This document shows, in pieces, positions 44,434 through 55,794 of a stretch of DNA of 64,000 bases. The notes under the pieces were generated by a model. The model saw only the letters and a program-made list of their open reading frames with translations. It had not been told where the DNA came from and made no database searches. Both the position numbers and the translations under genes were made by a program. Source of the stretch: Mesorhabditis belari (Eukaryota > Nematoda > Chromadorea > Rhabditida > Rhabditidae); contig CAUEEP010000706.1 of NCBI GenBank assembly GCA_958450365.1, positions 96,146 through 160,145 on the forward strand, written 5' to 3'. Numbering within the stretch: the stretch's first letter is position 1; every line of letters begins with the position of its first letter.

Positions 44434-47400
44434 TTAATCATCGCTATCGTCATCTCTAAAAGAGTTCGAAAATAAAAACGCTTTACAAATGATCGCTAAA
44501 CAACTTTATTTTCGCTAGTTACTGTTTTCACGAACCTTGCTTTACGACGAAGAGCGCGACGAACACGTTCAGCATCAGTATCAGCATCTCTGCAAATTGA
44601 GACTCACATACGTTGAAATACAATTTCTATTGTCAAAATCGATCAGTAAGATTTAAGAAAAACAATTCTTCCATCATTCTCAGCCAACCTCTTCTCATTA
44701 CATTTTTTTTTTGACATTTTTTTGATACTACTATTAAAAACAATTCTTACGTTGAGCGTTCCCGTTGAGCTACATGCTCATCGCCGTCACGGCGTTCACG
44801 TTGAGCTCCTGCCTCCTTGTCGTCACGGCGTTCACGTTGAGCTCCGGCCTCCTTGTCGTCACGGCGTTCACGTTGAGCTAGATGCTCATCGCCGTCACGG
44901 CGTTCACGTTGAGCTCCGGCCTCCTTGTCGTCACGGCGTTCACGTTGAGCTCCTGCCTCCTTGTCGTCACGGCGTTCACGTTGAGCTCCGGCCTCCTTGT
45001 CGTCACGGCGTTCACGTTGAGCTCCTGCCTCCTTGTCGTCACGGCGTTCACGTTGAGCTCCGGCCTCCTTGTCGTCACGGCGTTCACGTTGAGCTACATG
45101 CTCATCGCCGTCACGGCGTTCACGTTGAGCTCCTGCCTCCTTGTCGTCACGGCGTTCACGTTGAGCTCCGGCCTCCTTGTCGTCACGGCGTTCACGTTGA
45201 GCTCCGGCCTCCTTGTCGTCACGGCGTTCACGTTGAGCTAGATGCTCATCGCCGTCACGGCGTTCACGTTGAGCTCCGGCCTCCTTGTCGTCACGGCGTT
45301 CACGTTGAGCTCCTGCCTCCTTGTCGTCACGGCGTTCACGTTGAGCTCCGGCCTCCTTGTCGTCACGGCGTTCACGTTGAGCTCCTGCCTCCTTGTCGTC
45401 ACGGCGTTCACGTTGAGCTCCGGCCTCCTTGTCGTCACGGCGTTCACGTTGAGCTCCGGCCTCCTTGTCGTCACGGCGTTCACGTTGAGCTCCTGCCTCC
45501 TTGTCGTCACGGCGTTCACGTTGAGCTCCGGCCTCCTTGTCGTCACGGCGTTCACGTTGAGCTCCGGCCTCCTTGTCGTCACGGCGTTCACGTTGAGCTC
45601 CTGCCTCCTTGTCGTCACGGCGTTCACGTTGAGCTCCTGCCTCCTTGTCGTCACGGCGTTCACGTTGAGCTCCGGCCTCCTTGTCGTCACGGCGTTCACG
45701 TTGAGCTCCGGCCTCCTTGTCGTCACGGCGTTCACGTTGAGCTCCTGCCTCCTTGTCGTCACGGCGTTCACGTTGAGCTCCGGTCTCCTTGTCGTCACGG
45801 CGTTCACGTTGAGCTCCGGCCTCCTTGTCGTCACGGCGTTCACGTTGAGCTCCGGCCTCCTTGTCGTCACGGCGTTCACGTTGAGCTCCTGCCTCCTTGT
45901 CGTCACGGCGTTCACGTTGAGCTCCGGCCTCCTTGTCGTCACGGCGTTCACGTTGAGCTCCTGCCTCCTTGTCGTCACGGCGTTCACGTTGAGCTCCGGC
46001 CTCCTTGTCGTCACGGCGTTCACGTTGAGCTACATGCTCATCGCCGTCACGGCGTTCACGTTGAGCTCCTGCCTCCTTGTCGTCACGGCGTTCACGTTGA
46101 GCTCCGGCCTCCTTGTCGTCACGGCGTTCACGTTGAGCTCCGGCCTCCTTGTCGTCACGGCGTTCACGTTGAGCTAGATGCTCATCGCCGTCACGGGGTT
46201 CACGTTGAGCTCCGGCCTCCTTGTCGTCACGGCGTTCACGTGGAGCTAGATGCTCATCGCCGTCACGGCGTTCCCGTTGAGCTACATGCTCATCGCCGTC
46301 ACGGCGTTCACGTTGAGCTCCTGCCTCCTTGTCGTCACGGCGTTCACGTTGAGCTCCGGCCTCCTTGTCGTCACGGCGTTCACGTTGAGCTAGATGCTCA
46401 TCGCCGTCACGGCGTTCACGTTGAGCTCCTGCCTCCTTGTCGTCACGGCGTTCACGTTGAGCTCCGGCCTCCTTGTCGTCACGGCGTTCACGTTGAGCTC
46501 CGGCCTCCTTGTCGTCACGGCGTTCACGTTGAGCTCCGGCCTCCTTGTCGTCACGGCGTTCACGTTGAGCTCCTGCCTCCTTGTCGTCACGGCGTTCACG
46601 TTGAGCTCCTGCCTCCTTGTCGTCACGGCGTTCACGTTGAGCTCCGGCCTCCTTGTCGTCACGGCGTTCACGTTGAGCTCCGGCCTCCTTGTCGTCACGG
46701 CGTTCACGTTGAGCTCCTGCCTCCTTGTCGTCACGGCGTTCACGTTGAGCTCCGGTCTCCTTGTCGTCACGGCGTTCACGTTGAGCTCCGGCCTCCTTGT
46801 CGTCACGGCGTTCACGTTGAGCTCCTGCCTCCTTGTCGTCACGGCGTTCACGTTGAGCTCCTGCCTCCTTGTCGTCACGGCGTTCACGTTGAGCTCCGGC
46901 CTCCTTGTCGTGACGGCGTTCACGTTGAGCTCCGGCCTCCTTGTCGTCACGGCGTTCACGTTGAGCTCCGGCCTCCTTGTCGTCACGGCGTTCACGTTGA
47001 GCTCCTGCCTCCTTGTCGTCACGGCGTTCACGTTGAGCTCCGGCCTCCTTGTCGTCACGGCGTTCACGTTGAGCTCCGGTCTCCTTGTCGTCACGGCGTT
47101 CACGTTGAGCTCCGGCCTCCTTGTCGTCACGGCGTTCACGTTGAGCTAGATGCTCATCGCCGTCACGGGGTTCACGTTGAGCTCCGGCCTCCTTGTCGTC
47201 ACGGCGTTCACGTGGAGCTAGATGCTCATCGCCGTCACGGCGTTCCCGTTGAGCTACATGCTCATCGCCGTCACGGCGTTCACGTTGAGCTCCTGCCTCC
47301 TTGTCGTCACGGCGTTCACGTTGAGCTCCGGCCTCCTTGTCGTCACGGCGTTCACGTTGAGCTAGATGCTCATCGCCGTCACGGCGTTCACGTTGAGCTC

Positions 47401-48299
47401 CGGCCTCCTTGTCGTCACGGCGTTCACGTTGAGCTCCTGCCTCCTTGTCGTCACGGCGTTCACGTTGAGCTCCGGCCTCCTTGTCGTCACGGCGTTCACG
47501 TTGAGCTCCTGCCTCCTTGTCGTCACGGCGTTCACGTTGAGCTCCGGCCTCCTTGTCGTCACGGCGTTCACGTTGAGCTCCGGTCTCCTTGTCGTCACGG
47601 CGTTCACGTTGAGCTCCGGCCTCCTTGTCGTCACGGCGTTCACGTTGAGCTAGATGCTCATCGCCGTCACGGCGTTCACGTTGAGCTCCGGCCTCCTTGT
47701 CGTCACGGCGTTCACGTGGAGCTAGATGCTCATCGCCGTCACGGCGTTCCCGTTGAGCTACATGCTCATCGCCGTCACGGCGTTCACGTTGAGCTCCTGC
47801 CTCCTTGTCGTCACGGCGTTCACGTTGAGCTCCGGCCTCCTTGTCGTCACGGCGTTCACGTTGAGCTAGATGCTCATCGCCGTCACGGCGTTCACGTTGA
47901 GCTCCGGCCTCCTTGTCGTCACGGCGTTCACGTTGAGCTCCGGCCTCCTTGTCGTCACGGCGTTCACGTTGAGCTCCTTGGTCATTGCCATCTCTAAAAT
48001 TAGAATGCTCGTAATTTATTTGACTTCTATCCATCTAAAGAACTTCATCATCATCATCAAAGTAACTGGCCAATGCTGATCGGGGAAAACTGTTTCTAAC
48101 CTCTTTTCCTCTTGATGGTCCTGTTGCGCTTCGTCGTCGCTTCTATAATTGGAATGTTGGTAATGGCGTTTATTCTAATATATTCTCCCATTCTAACACT
48201 TACATAAAGATTACTTTACATATTGCTTTCTAATAAAAATTACGCCACAATCACAGAAATCAGCGCAAATGCTAGGAAAAAAAGGAAAATTGAACGCAT
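44434..48299 (-). CDS. RxRR/KR module gene 2: giant repeat polyprotein
   Basis: Exons: 48299-48244 (signal MRSIFLFFLAFALISVIVA), 48142-48101 (SDDEAQQDHQEEKR), 47993-44751 (about 90 twelve-residue repeats), 44589-44536 (DADTDAERVRRALRRKAR) and 44434-44455 (DDDSDD, stop). Coding lengths sum to 3417 bases, about 1138 residues, without a break. The common unit AQRERRDDKEAG has four positive and four negative side chains and one RERR site. If cut at each site it would release dozens of identical dodecapeptides. The TATA box is weak (GATAAAAG near 48350). The opposite strand is also open but lacks the splicing context. Confidence 0.75.
44751..47993 (-). repeat. 36-base coding tandem array, about 90 units
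   Basis: Units vary at a few codons: DDKEAG (most), DDKETG, GDEHLA, GDEHVA. Rare shared variants show higher-order duplication. CACGGGGTT occurs near 46195 and 47167, and CGTGGAGCTAG near 46239, 47211 and 47715. The intervals are 972 bases (27 units) and 504 bases (14 units). Confidence 0.95.
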
Positions 48300-48576
48300 T
48301 TTGGATCAGTGAATCTTCGTTTGGCAAAATCTGATTCATCGAGCTTTTATCGGCGGATTCCCCCAAAAAGTTGGTAAAAACACCGAAAAACCTTGCTTGG
48401 TTCCAGTGTTGTTGTTATCCTTAAGGCAGAAATCTTTCGGTGGAACCATTGGATCAAAAAATTCTGACCAATAACACTTAGTGATCGCTTCAAAAAAATC
48501 GGAAAATGAAAAAGACAAATTTTTACATTTTTTCCAAAAATTGTGAAAATTTGTTGGTCGAAAACTTCGGATTTCA

Positions 48577-48762
48577 ATGTCTTTTTTCATTACAATAACA
48601 AGTCAATTTGGAAAATTCGTACAAAAAGTTTATGCACAATTTGCCCGTTCTGTTGACCAAACTCTTATTTCATCTCTAGCAATGGATTTCTTTGAAAACG
48701 GGATTTATTTCGTTGATCAAGCTTTTTTTTCCCTTTTCGGATTGTCAAAACACATTTTTTAA
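48577..48762 (+). CDS. Conserved divergent frame upstream of module gene 2
   Basis: Encodes MSFFITITSQFGKFVQKVYA and on to LFGLSKHIF, starting 278 bases before module gene 2 and running away from it. Similar frames sit at the same place upstream of module genes 3 and 5. It may be a small divergent gene or only shared promoter DNA. There is no motif or signal peptide. Confidence 0.3.
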   Translation: MSFFITITSQFGKFVQKVYAQFARSVDQTLISSLAMDFFENGIYFVDQAFFSLFGLSKHIF

Positions 48763-48860
48763 TTTTTTGATACTACTATTATAATAAACGCTTATGCGAC
48801 TAGAAGTAGGAAGAACAAGTCTGCAAACAAAGCTTTGAGAAGAAATAGATTGTCTCCAAC

Positions 48861-49895
48861 CTCTGGTGACGTAACAAATCGAGACGACGAGCGCGGCTGC
48901 TTGGATCCTTGGCATCTCTAAACAATAAATATTGAAGATTTCAGTCATCTATGCTTTTACAACAAACCTATCTATTCTCTTTAAGTCACGGCGAGCGGGT
49001 TGACCTTTTTCAGCATCGCCATCTCTGAAATGGAAATTGTTTACAACATTCATCTTGAATGCAAAGTATCGCAAATCGTTTTATTGTACTTAATAATTTT
49101 TACTTATAGCACACAAGCGAGGAACTTTTCTCAAAGCTTAAAGATGCACATGATTTTTGCATCATTTACGACTAACGACTTACGAATAATAACGATACAA
49201 ATAGTCGCTTGTTGTCAACTCAAATATTTTTTGGTCCCACGGGCTTTTTGTGTGAAATACCGCCTGGTCGTGAATGTGTTAAAATGATAGGAGAAAACTG
49301 GCCAATAGGGATCGAAGAAAATAGTTGGAACTAGGGCAGATCAAAATGTTGTACGGGACCGGGACTAGAACTCGCAACCTTTCGCCTACCGGACAAATCT
49401 GCTAACCCTTACACCACAACGCACTTCATCACCCTTACTCCAGGTGGAATTAACTAAACTGTTTCTAACCTCTTCTCCCTGTCGTCGTCACGGCGTACGC
49501 GGTCGTCTCCATTATGGGAATCATCTCTAAATAGAAATGTTAACGATCCGGATCTTTACAATTTACAATCAATCACGGTTTGCTCTTATTAATTCAAACA
49601 CTTACATCACTAATAGTAATTTGAAAAGCTATTCTGAGCAAAAGAAAGCTTCTTAGATCTGCTTGCATGATAAACACTAACCTCTTCTCCCTATCGTCGT
49701 CACGGCGTACACGTTGGTCTCCTTGCGCCTTGTCGTCTCTATAATTGGAATGCTGGAAATTGCATTTATTCCACTATATTCTCCCATTCTAACACTTACA
49801 CAAAGATTACTTTACATATTTCTCTCTAATAAAACTTACGCCACAATCACACAAATCAGCGCAAATGCTAGGAAAATAAAGAAAATTGAACGCAT
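48861..49895 (-). pseudogene. RxRR/KR module gene 3, truncated
   Basis: Exons 49895-49840 (signal MRSIFFIFLAFALICVIVA), 49738-49682 (DDKAQGDQRVRRDDDREKR), 49526-49470 (DDSHNGDDRVRRDDDREKR), 49024-48977 (DGDAEKGQPARRDLKR) and 48917-48861 (DAKDPSSRARRLDLLRHQR). The fourth exon ends AG|AATAG where relatives have AG|GTTAG, so its donor is lost. After the fifth exon the family sequence stops near 48770 and no array or terminal exon follows. The TATA box is at 49940-49947. Confidence 0.65.
49360..49430 (-). other. tRNA-like module
   Basis: The minus strand has TGGTGTAAGGG (A box) and GAGTTCTAGTCC (B box) about 45 bases apart. It lies between exons of module gene 3. A full cloverleaf was not confirmed. 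Confidence 0.45.
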
Positions 49896-50178
49896 TTTGG
49901 ATCAGTGAATCTTCGTTGGTCAGAATCTGATTCATCGAGCTTTTATAGCTCCACAGATTCCCCTAAAATGTTGGTCAAAACATTGAAAAACCTTGTTTGG
50001 TTCCAGTGTTGTTGTGATCCTTAAGGCAGAAATCTTTCGGTGGAACCATTGGATCAAAAAATTCTGACCAATAACACTTAGTGATCGCTTCAAAAAAATC
50101 GGAAAATGAAAAAGACAAATTGCACATCATTTTTTCTAAAAATTGTGAAAATTTGTTGATCGAAAACTTCAGGTTTCA

Positions 50179-50466
50179 ATGTCTTTTTTCATTACAATAA
50201 CAAGTCAATTTGGAAAACTCGTACAAAAAGTTTATGCACAATTTGCCCGTTCTGTTGGCCAAACTCTTATTTCATCTATAGCAATGGATTTCTTTGAAAA
50301 CGGGATTTGTTTCGTTGATGAAGCTTTGTTTTCCCTTTTCGAATCCTCAAAACACATTGTCCTTGAAAAAGGCGCGTTCAAAATGGTCAAGGTCGAAAAA
50401 AAATCAGTGAGAAACTCTGCAAAAACAAAGCAGAAAAAGATATTATCCCGTTTTACTACAGAGTAG
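50179..50466 (+). CDS. Conserved divergent frame upstream of module gene 3
   Basis: Encodes MSFFITITSQFGKLVQKVYA, ASIAMDFFENGICFVDEALF-like sequence and a basic end (95 residues). It starts 284 bases from the module gene's ATG, on the other strand. It is the longest intact copy. Copies at 41990, 48577 and 58067 vary in frame, so a protein role is uncertain. Confidence 0.3.
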   Translation: MSFFITITSQFGKLVQKVYAQFARSVGQTLISSIAMDFFENGICFVDEALFSLFESSKHIVLEKGAFKMVKVEKKSVRNSAKTKQKKILSRFTTE

Positions 50467-50779
50467 TTTATATTTTCTGTCAGCTTGATAATCAGTCAAC
50501 TTTGCTTTATTTGCCTTTTTCGATTCTAGATTACTTGAAAGCAATGTTTTTTTCTAAAAGCTGCATAATTTGTAAAGTTATCGTAATGCTTTCTCCGGAT
50601 TTTGTCCTATCTAATATATTTTGATCCAATCTGATGATGGATCAAGCTATAAGTTGAATGTAATCAAAAGTACATAGATCGGACAAATATAATGAAAAGA
50701 TTACGGTAGCTTTCCAAACTACTCACTCGCCTTTTTGCTTCACAATGACTAGCCACTAATAATAAGTTGATTCCACTAA

Positions 50780-52692
50780 TACAGTCATGGATAAAAGTCT
50801 TTTAACGTTGGTTTTTAGAAGTTTGTCCTTTGTATATCTTGGTCCAAATCCGATCAATTTGCAAACGGTTAAAAGATTTAAAGAGCTTATTATCTCTAAT
50901 TTTAACATTACAAAAAGATGCATTTAACAATTTTTCATGAACACGGTAACAAGGCGTCATGACCTTTTTTAAAACAAAACTTGAGCCAAAAATTGATGGA
51001 CAAAAGTCTTTTAACATGTGAGAAAAACATTATGAAATCAATACTTAGTAGGTCCACCGCGAACCGCAATTACTGCTTGAATTCTCCTTGACATGCTGTC
51101 AACCAGATCACGTAGAATTTGGGGTCCAATAGTGGTCCAGACTTGACGGATGAAGTACCAAAGCTCCACTTTTGATCCGAATAGTTGCCGATTTCTGGTT
51201 GCTAACTCCGATTTTTTAGATGCCCGGCGCCTACTTATCCACTTCGGGCCAGGAGAAAATCGTCGAAGCTCGAAAAAATGGAATATCTAGAAAAGCCGTC
51301 GCTGAGCTCTTCCGCTGTACCGAAACAACTGTATCGCTTGTTGTCTCCAGGGCCAAACTCGCGGGAAACGTTCATCGTGCATCAAAAAGTGGACGTCCAC
51401 CAGTTACAACTTTACGAGAAGACAATGCGCTTGTTCTGGCCCACAAGAAGAACCCAAATCTAAATGCCTCTGATGGCGTGGCTATGGTGAAGCAACAATT
51501 TAACAAAGAAATTTCTCGAAAAACGATGAGTAGACGCCTGATTCACGGTGGATTGATGACTAGAAGAGCCACCAAGAAACCTCTGATGGTAGCTAAGCAC
51601 CGGAAGCTTCGTCTCGAGTTTGCTAAGAAGTATCAAAGTTGGACGTTGCACGATTGGGTCAATGTTGTGTTCACCGACGAATCGAAAGTCAATCTTTTCG
51701 CCCCTGATGGCAGTCATTTGATACGGAGACCAGTCGGACAACGTTATAACATTAAATACTTGCGTCCTACAGTTAAATTTGGTGGCGGATCGATCATGCT
51801 ATGGGGTAAGAAACTTTGTATTTTGTGCCTACTGATTTTCTGATTTCTAGGAGCAATGTCCAGAAATTCACTGGGTCCACTCGTCCTTCTAAACTTAACG
51901 TTGAATGCTCAACGCTACAAGACGATTCTGGAGAATGAGCTTCTACCGTTTTCGACCGCAAATATGGGCCAAGGTTGATTGTTGTACCAGGACAATGCCC
52001 CGTGCCACAAGTCACAGCTGCTGATGGGACGCCGTGTTCGACTCGCCAAAGGAGGAACGGCTCTGGTGCCAGGATGGTTCAAAGCAAACCGTGTTCAACT
52101 TGTGTCTGCTCCTCCCTATAGTCCTGATTTGAATGTGATCGAGAACTTATGGGCGTTTGTGAAATCGAGATTGAAGGGGAAACTATTCGGATCAAAAGTG
52201 GACCTTTGGTACTTCATCCGTCGAGTCTGGACAACTATTGGACCCCAAATTCTACGTGATCTAGTTGACAGCATGTCAAGGAAAATTCAAGCAGTAATTG
52301 CGGCTCGCGGAGGAACTACTAATTATTGATTTCATAATGTTTTTCTCACATGTTAAAAGACTTTTGTTCAAAAAATTGTCCATCAATTTTTGGCTCAATT
52401 TTTTTTATTAAAGAGTTCATGACACCTGATAAATTGTTAAATCCATCTTTTTGTAATGTTAAAATTAGAGATAATAAGCTCTTTAAATCTTTTAACCGTT
52501 TGCAAATTGGTCGAATTTGGACCAAGATATACAAAGAACAAACTTCTAAAAACCAACGTTAAAAGACTTTTATCCATGACTGTATTAGTGGAATCAACTT
52601 ATTATTAGTGGCTAGTCATTGTGAAGCAAAAAGGCGAGTGAGTAGTTTGGAAAGCTACCGTAATCTTTTCATTATATTTGTCCATGACTGTA
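50780..52692 (+). mobile_element. Tc1-type element with long inverted ends and a captured flank
   Basis: Inverted ends begin TACAGTCATGGATAAAAGTC at 50780 and its complement ends at 52584. Similarity continues inward for about 415 bases, so the left arm carries an inverted copy of the transposase 3' end. The right side extends to 52692 through an inverted copy of host DNA found left of the element (50681-50780), capped by TCCATGACTGTA. TA flanks are present. The end may instead be read as outer repeats starting at 50671. Confidence 0.85.
51220..52329 (+). pseudogene. Tc1-like transposase (DD49E-type spacing), one nonsense codon
   Basis: Starts MPGAYLSTSGQEKIVEARKN, with paired HTH sequence (GISRKAVAELFRCTETTVS) and GRPP linker. 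An intron 51806-51850 (G|GTAAGA...TTTCTAG) interrupts SIMLWG|AMS. Catalytic motifs are FTDESK, YQDNAPCH and YSPDLNVIENLW. I count 49 residues between the second Asp and Glu, against 34 in classical Tc1. The extra stretch contains ALVPGWF. One TGA at about 51978 (after ANMGQG) replaces what is probably a Trp codon. Ends GGTTNY at 52329. Confidence 0.85.
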
Positions 52693-52851
52693 TCAATGTT
52701 ATTCATCCAATTCAGCGAGTGTGTTTTAAAGTTGTAAACTTAAATCTTTATTAATGGACATTCAAATTCTTAATTTGTTCAGAAATTGACAAGCATGGCA
52801 CTGAATAAAGCAAGGTTGAAAAATGAAAGGGATTGGTTTTAAGAAATCTTT

Positions 52852-53929
52852 TTAACGGCGGACATTGTATCCATATCCTTCTCTAAAAAATTAAAACATT
52901 AAAGAAAAAACCCATCTTACTGATAGTTGAACTGATAGTTGAATCTATAGAACTTGTAGAGCAACTCTTCAAAGTTTACGATTTAACGTTTTAACAACTG
53001 TTTTCTTACTAACAACTAACCTCTTGTCACGAGAGGCGCCATCACGAACGCGGTGAGCGTTTAACACAGTGGCATCGTCATCTCTGAAAGAGAGAAATTT
53101 GTAAGCAGCTTCACACATCTCTCATTTCCACTGAAGCTTTCGCAATTCACATACAGTAAAAATCTGATATAGCAAGCTTTCATAAGAAAACTGTTTTCAA
53201 TTGTGCTCATGTAGACAAATAAATCCTCGATCCGTTATGAAAAAGTTTCACTCACTGAGTTAATTCAAAGTTTGCCTAGACAATGCGCTGATTTTGCATG
53301 ACTTGCTTAACAAACTGCAGATTTAGAGTCAGATTTTATCAGAATAATAAGTGGATTAACTGGTCTTAACCTCTTCTCGCGGGGATCATCTCGGATGACA
53401 CGGTATCCATATCCTTCTCTAAAAAATTCAAGCATTAAAGAAAAGCCGCATCTTACTGATAGTTGAACTGATAGTAGAATCTATAGAGCTTGCAGAGCAA
53501 CTCTTTAAAGTTTACAATTTAACGCTTTAACAACTGTTTTCTTATCTACAACGAACCTTTTCTCTCTTTCACGGAGTCCACGTTGATCTCCTTGGGGATC
53601 CTTAGGCATGCTTCTAGAATTGGAATGCTGGGAATGGTAACACTGCTATCTCGAATCTTAGGTACAATATTGAACCGGATTGTTTCATAGATCTGCTTGC
53701 ATGATAAGCACTAACCTCTTCTCCCTATCGTCGTCACGGCGTACGCGTTGGTCTCCATGCGCCTTGTCGTCTCTATAATTGGAATGCTGGTAATTGCATT
53801 TATTCCATTATATTCTCCCATTCTAACACTTTCACAAAGATTACTCAACATATTTTTCTCTAATAAAACTTACGCCACAATCACACAAATCAGCGCAAAT
53901 GCTAGGAAAAGAAAGAAAATCGAACGCAT
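52852..53929 (-). CDS. RxRR/KR module gene 4 (intact, no array)
   Basis: Six exons: 53929-53874 (signal MRSIFFLFLAFALICVIVA), 53772-53716 (DDKAHGDQRVRRDDDREKR), 53613-53557 (SMPKDPQGDQRGLREREKR), 53418-53371 (EGYGYRVIRDDPREKR), 53083-53021 (DDDATVLNAHRVRDGASRDK) and 52882-52852 (EGYGYNVRR, stop). Coding lengths sum to 312 bases, 103 residues, all joins phase 2 with AG|A arginines. Sites RVRR, REKR and RDKR would cut it into five or six peptides, two with GYGY. The TATA box is at 53974-53981, 45 bases before the ATG. Confidence 0.75.
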
Positions 53930-54463
53930 TTTGGATCAGCAAATCTTCATTTGTCAGAATCTGATTCCCCGAGCTTTTATAGCTTTGGCGGATTCCCTAA
54001 AAAGTTGGTCAAAACATTGAAAATCTTGTTTCGCTCCAGTGTTGTTGTTATCCTCATGGCAGAAATCCTTGGTTGCAACCATTAGATCAAAAAATTCTGG
54101 CCAAAAACACGTAGTCATCGCTTCAAAAAAGTCGGAAAATGGAAAAACCCGATTGCACATCATTTTTCTCCAAAAAGTGCTAAGGTTTGTTGATCGAAAA
54201 CGTTGGGTTTCAATTGACAGGCCAATTTGGAAAATTCGTATTTTTGTTGATCTACATTTTGTCTATTCTGTTGGCCAAACACTATTTTATCTTTAGCACA
54301 GGATTTCTTTGCAAAGTGGATTTGTTTGATGAAGCTTTGTTTTCTCTTTTGAATTCTCAAAACACATTGATCGCGTCCTTGAAAAATGATCAAGGTCAGG
54401 CAGGAAATAAATGACAACTTTGCAAAAAAATAGCAAGCAAAAATTGTTGAAAAAAAACGTAAC

Positions 54464-54666
54464 CTCTTCTCGCGGGAATCGCGAACACTTTGAACGTAGT
54501 CGAAGTCACTAAAATTATTCATTGCCTATATTTTCATTCTGTTTTAAATTCTTTTACGGTAAGCCTAATGCAAAGTTCCATCTACTTGAACAAAACTTTC
54601 ACGAAAACTCACTCATCAAACCCAGAAAGCAGAACGAATGCTAAGAAAAAAAAAGAATTTGACGCA
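54464..54666 (-). pseudogene. RxRR/KR module gene, second subfamily, decayed
   Basis: The signal exon starts ATGCGTCAAATTC at 54666 but a T9 run shifts the frame into TAG. Reading past it gives FFFLAFVLLSGF. One module exon (54508-54464) encodes DFDYVQSVRDSREKR and has a normal donor. Nothing further is seen. It resembles the gene at 59.2-59.5 kb. Confidence 0.55.
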
Positions 54667-55435
54667 TTTTTTCGATGAGTTCGGTCAATCTCTTTCTTTT
54701 TTTCTTGTCTAACTTTTATGTATATCCAAATTCGCTCGGAACAAAGAAAAAAAACCGTGATTGGTTCCAGTGTTGCAATCTCAAGGCTCAATGACTTTTA
54801 GTCAGAGTGGAACGATCGGAACGAAATTTTTCACTTAAAAGTCATGCAGTAACTGAAGAAACTGTAAATAGGTATTTGTTTCTTTGAACTCGCCAAAGCA
54901 CAAGAAACTTCTTTGAAAAGGCAAGCTCGAATATTGATCAAGGAGATAAAAGGAGAAGAATAGATAAGCATGAAAATTAATCAAGTTTTGTAACATTAGT
55001 AATAAGATATATAATCTATTGCCAAGTCTACTCTTTAAACTTCAAAAACAAAGCTTTTAAGGCATTTTATTTTTATTTTCATCTTTGTAACGGATACTTT
55101 TTAACTCGTTGACTCGTTATTAAATAAACTCTCCTGTTTTCAAGCTATGTTTCACTAAACTATCTAGTTTTTGTGTCTAGCTCAAATGAATGATGAGCTC
55201 TGCCCAAAAAAAAACAAATGCCGCATTGCAAACCGCTTAATCCAAGAACTTGAGAGTAATTCCGATAAGGAACTTGAACAAATAAGATTTTGAAAGAATA
55301 CAGTGTTTTGGGCATCGGATATCGGCATCATTCTAGTGAACAAATCAGAGTAAACATCTGGAAAAGCTTGAAATTTTTGTGCCCAATGAACTCATATAAA
55401 AAGAAATCAGTCAAGCAGAGAAATTAAGCATCTAA

Positions 55436-55736
55436 ATGGAAATTTTTTGGCTTCTCGTGTTGATCGCCGCTTCAATGGTCTCCGCTCAGAACGAGTTCTT
55501 TGATGACGAGAAGTGAGTGCTTTCTGAATAATGGATTTTGAACCATAATTTTGAATACAAGTAACAATTCAACTTATTATCATCCTGAAGCTCACACCAA
55601 CTCCAGACCAATCCGAGCGAAACAAGCGTATTACCGAAACGGGGCCTACTTCGCCTCACCTTACAATCGATACAACAACAATGGCGTCTACTATTACAAC
55701 TCTGCGTCAGCTTTAGAAGCAATCCCTTTTACTTGA
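55436..55736 (+). CDS. Small secreted Tyr/Asn-rich protein
   Basis: Two exons, 55436-55512 and 55562-55736. The first encodes the signal peptide MEIFWLLVLIAASMVSA and a short acidic stretch (QNEFFDDEK). The second is rich in Tyr and Asn (AYYRNGAYFASPYNRYNNNG, YYYNS) and ends FT, TGA. A CATATAAAAAG box lies about 40 bases before the ATG. The product has 83 residues and no cysteine. Opposite in strand to the module genes around it. It may be a cuticle-associated or antimicrobial-like peptide, but no family is recognised. Confidence 0.7.
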
Positions 55737-55794
55737 AAGTCACACTCTTCAGTTCACCACCTACCAGATATACTTTAGTAACACGCAATACTAT

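Noticed and set aside
44751..47993. CRISPR-like array
   Set aside because: Units are contiguous and coding with no unique spacers, and the DNA is eukaryotic.
44722..47997. A 1091-residue plus-strand frame (HGVHVELRPPCR repeats)
   Set aside because: The 36-base unit lacks stops in several frames on both strands. Only the minus strand has a signal exon, matching splice phases and terminal exons.
52040..52082. A hidden intron explaining the 49-residue D-E spacing
   Set aside because: A GT..AG segment of 37 bases is present but its removal would break the frame, and the second copy at 29.5 kb carries a similar insertion.
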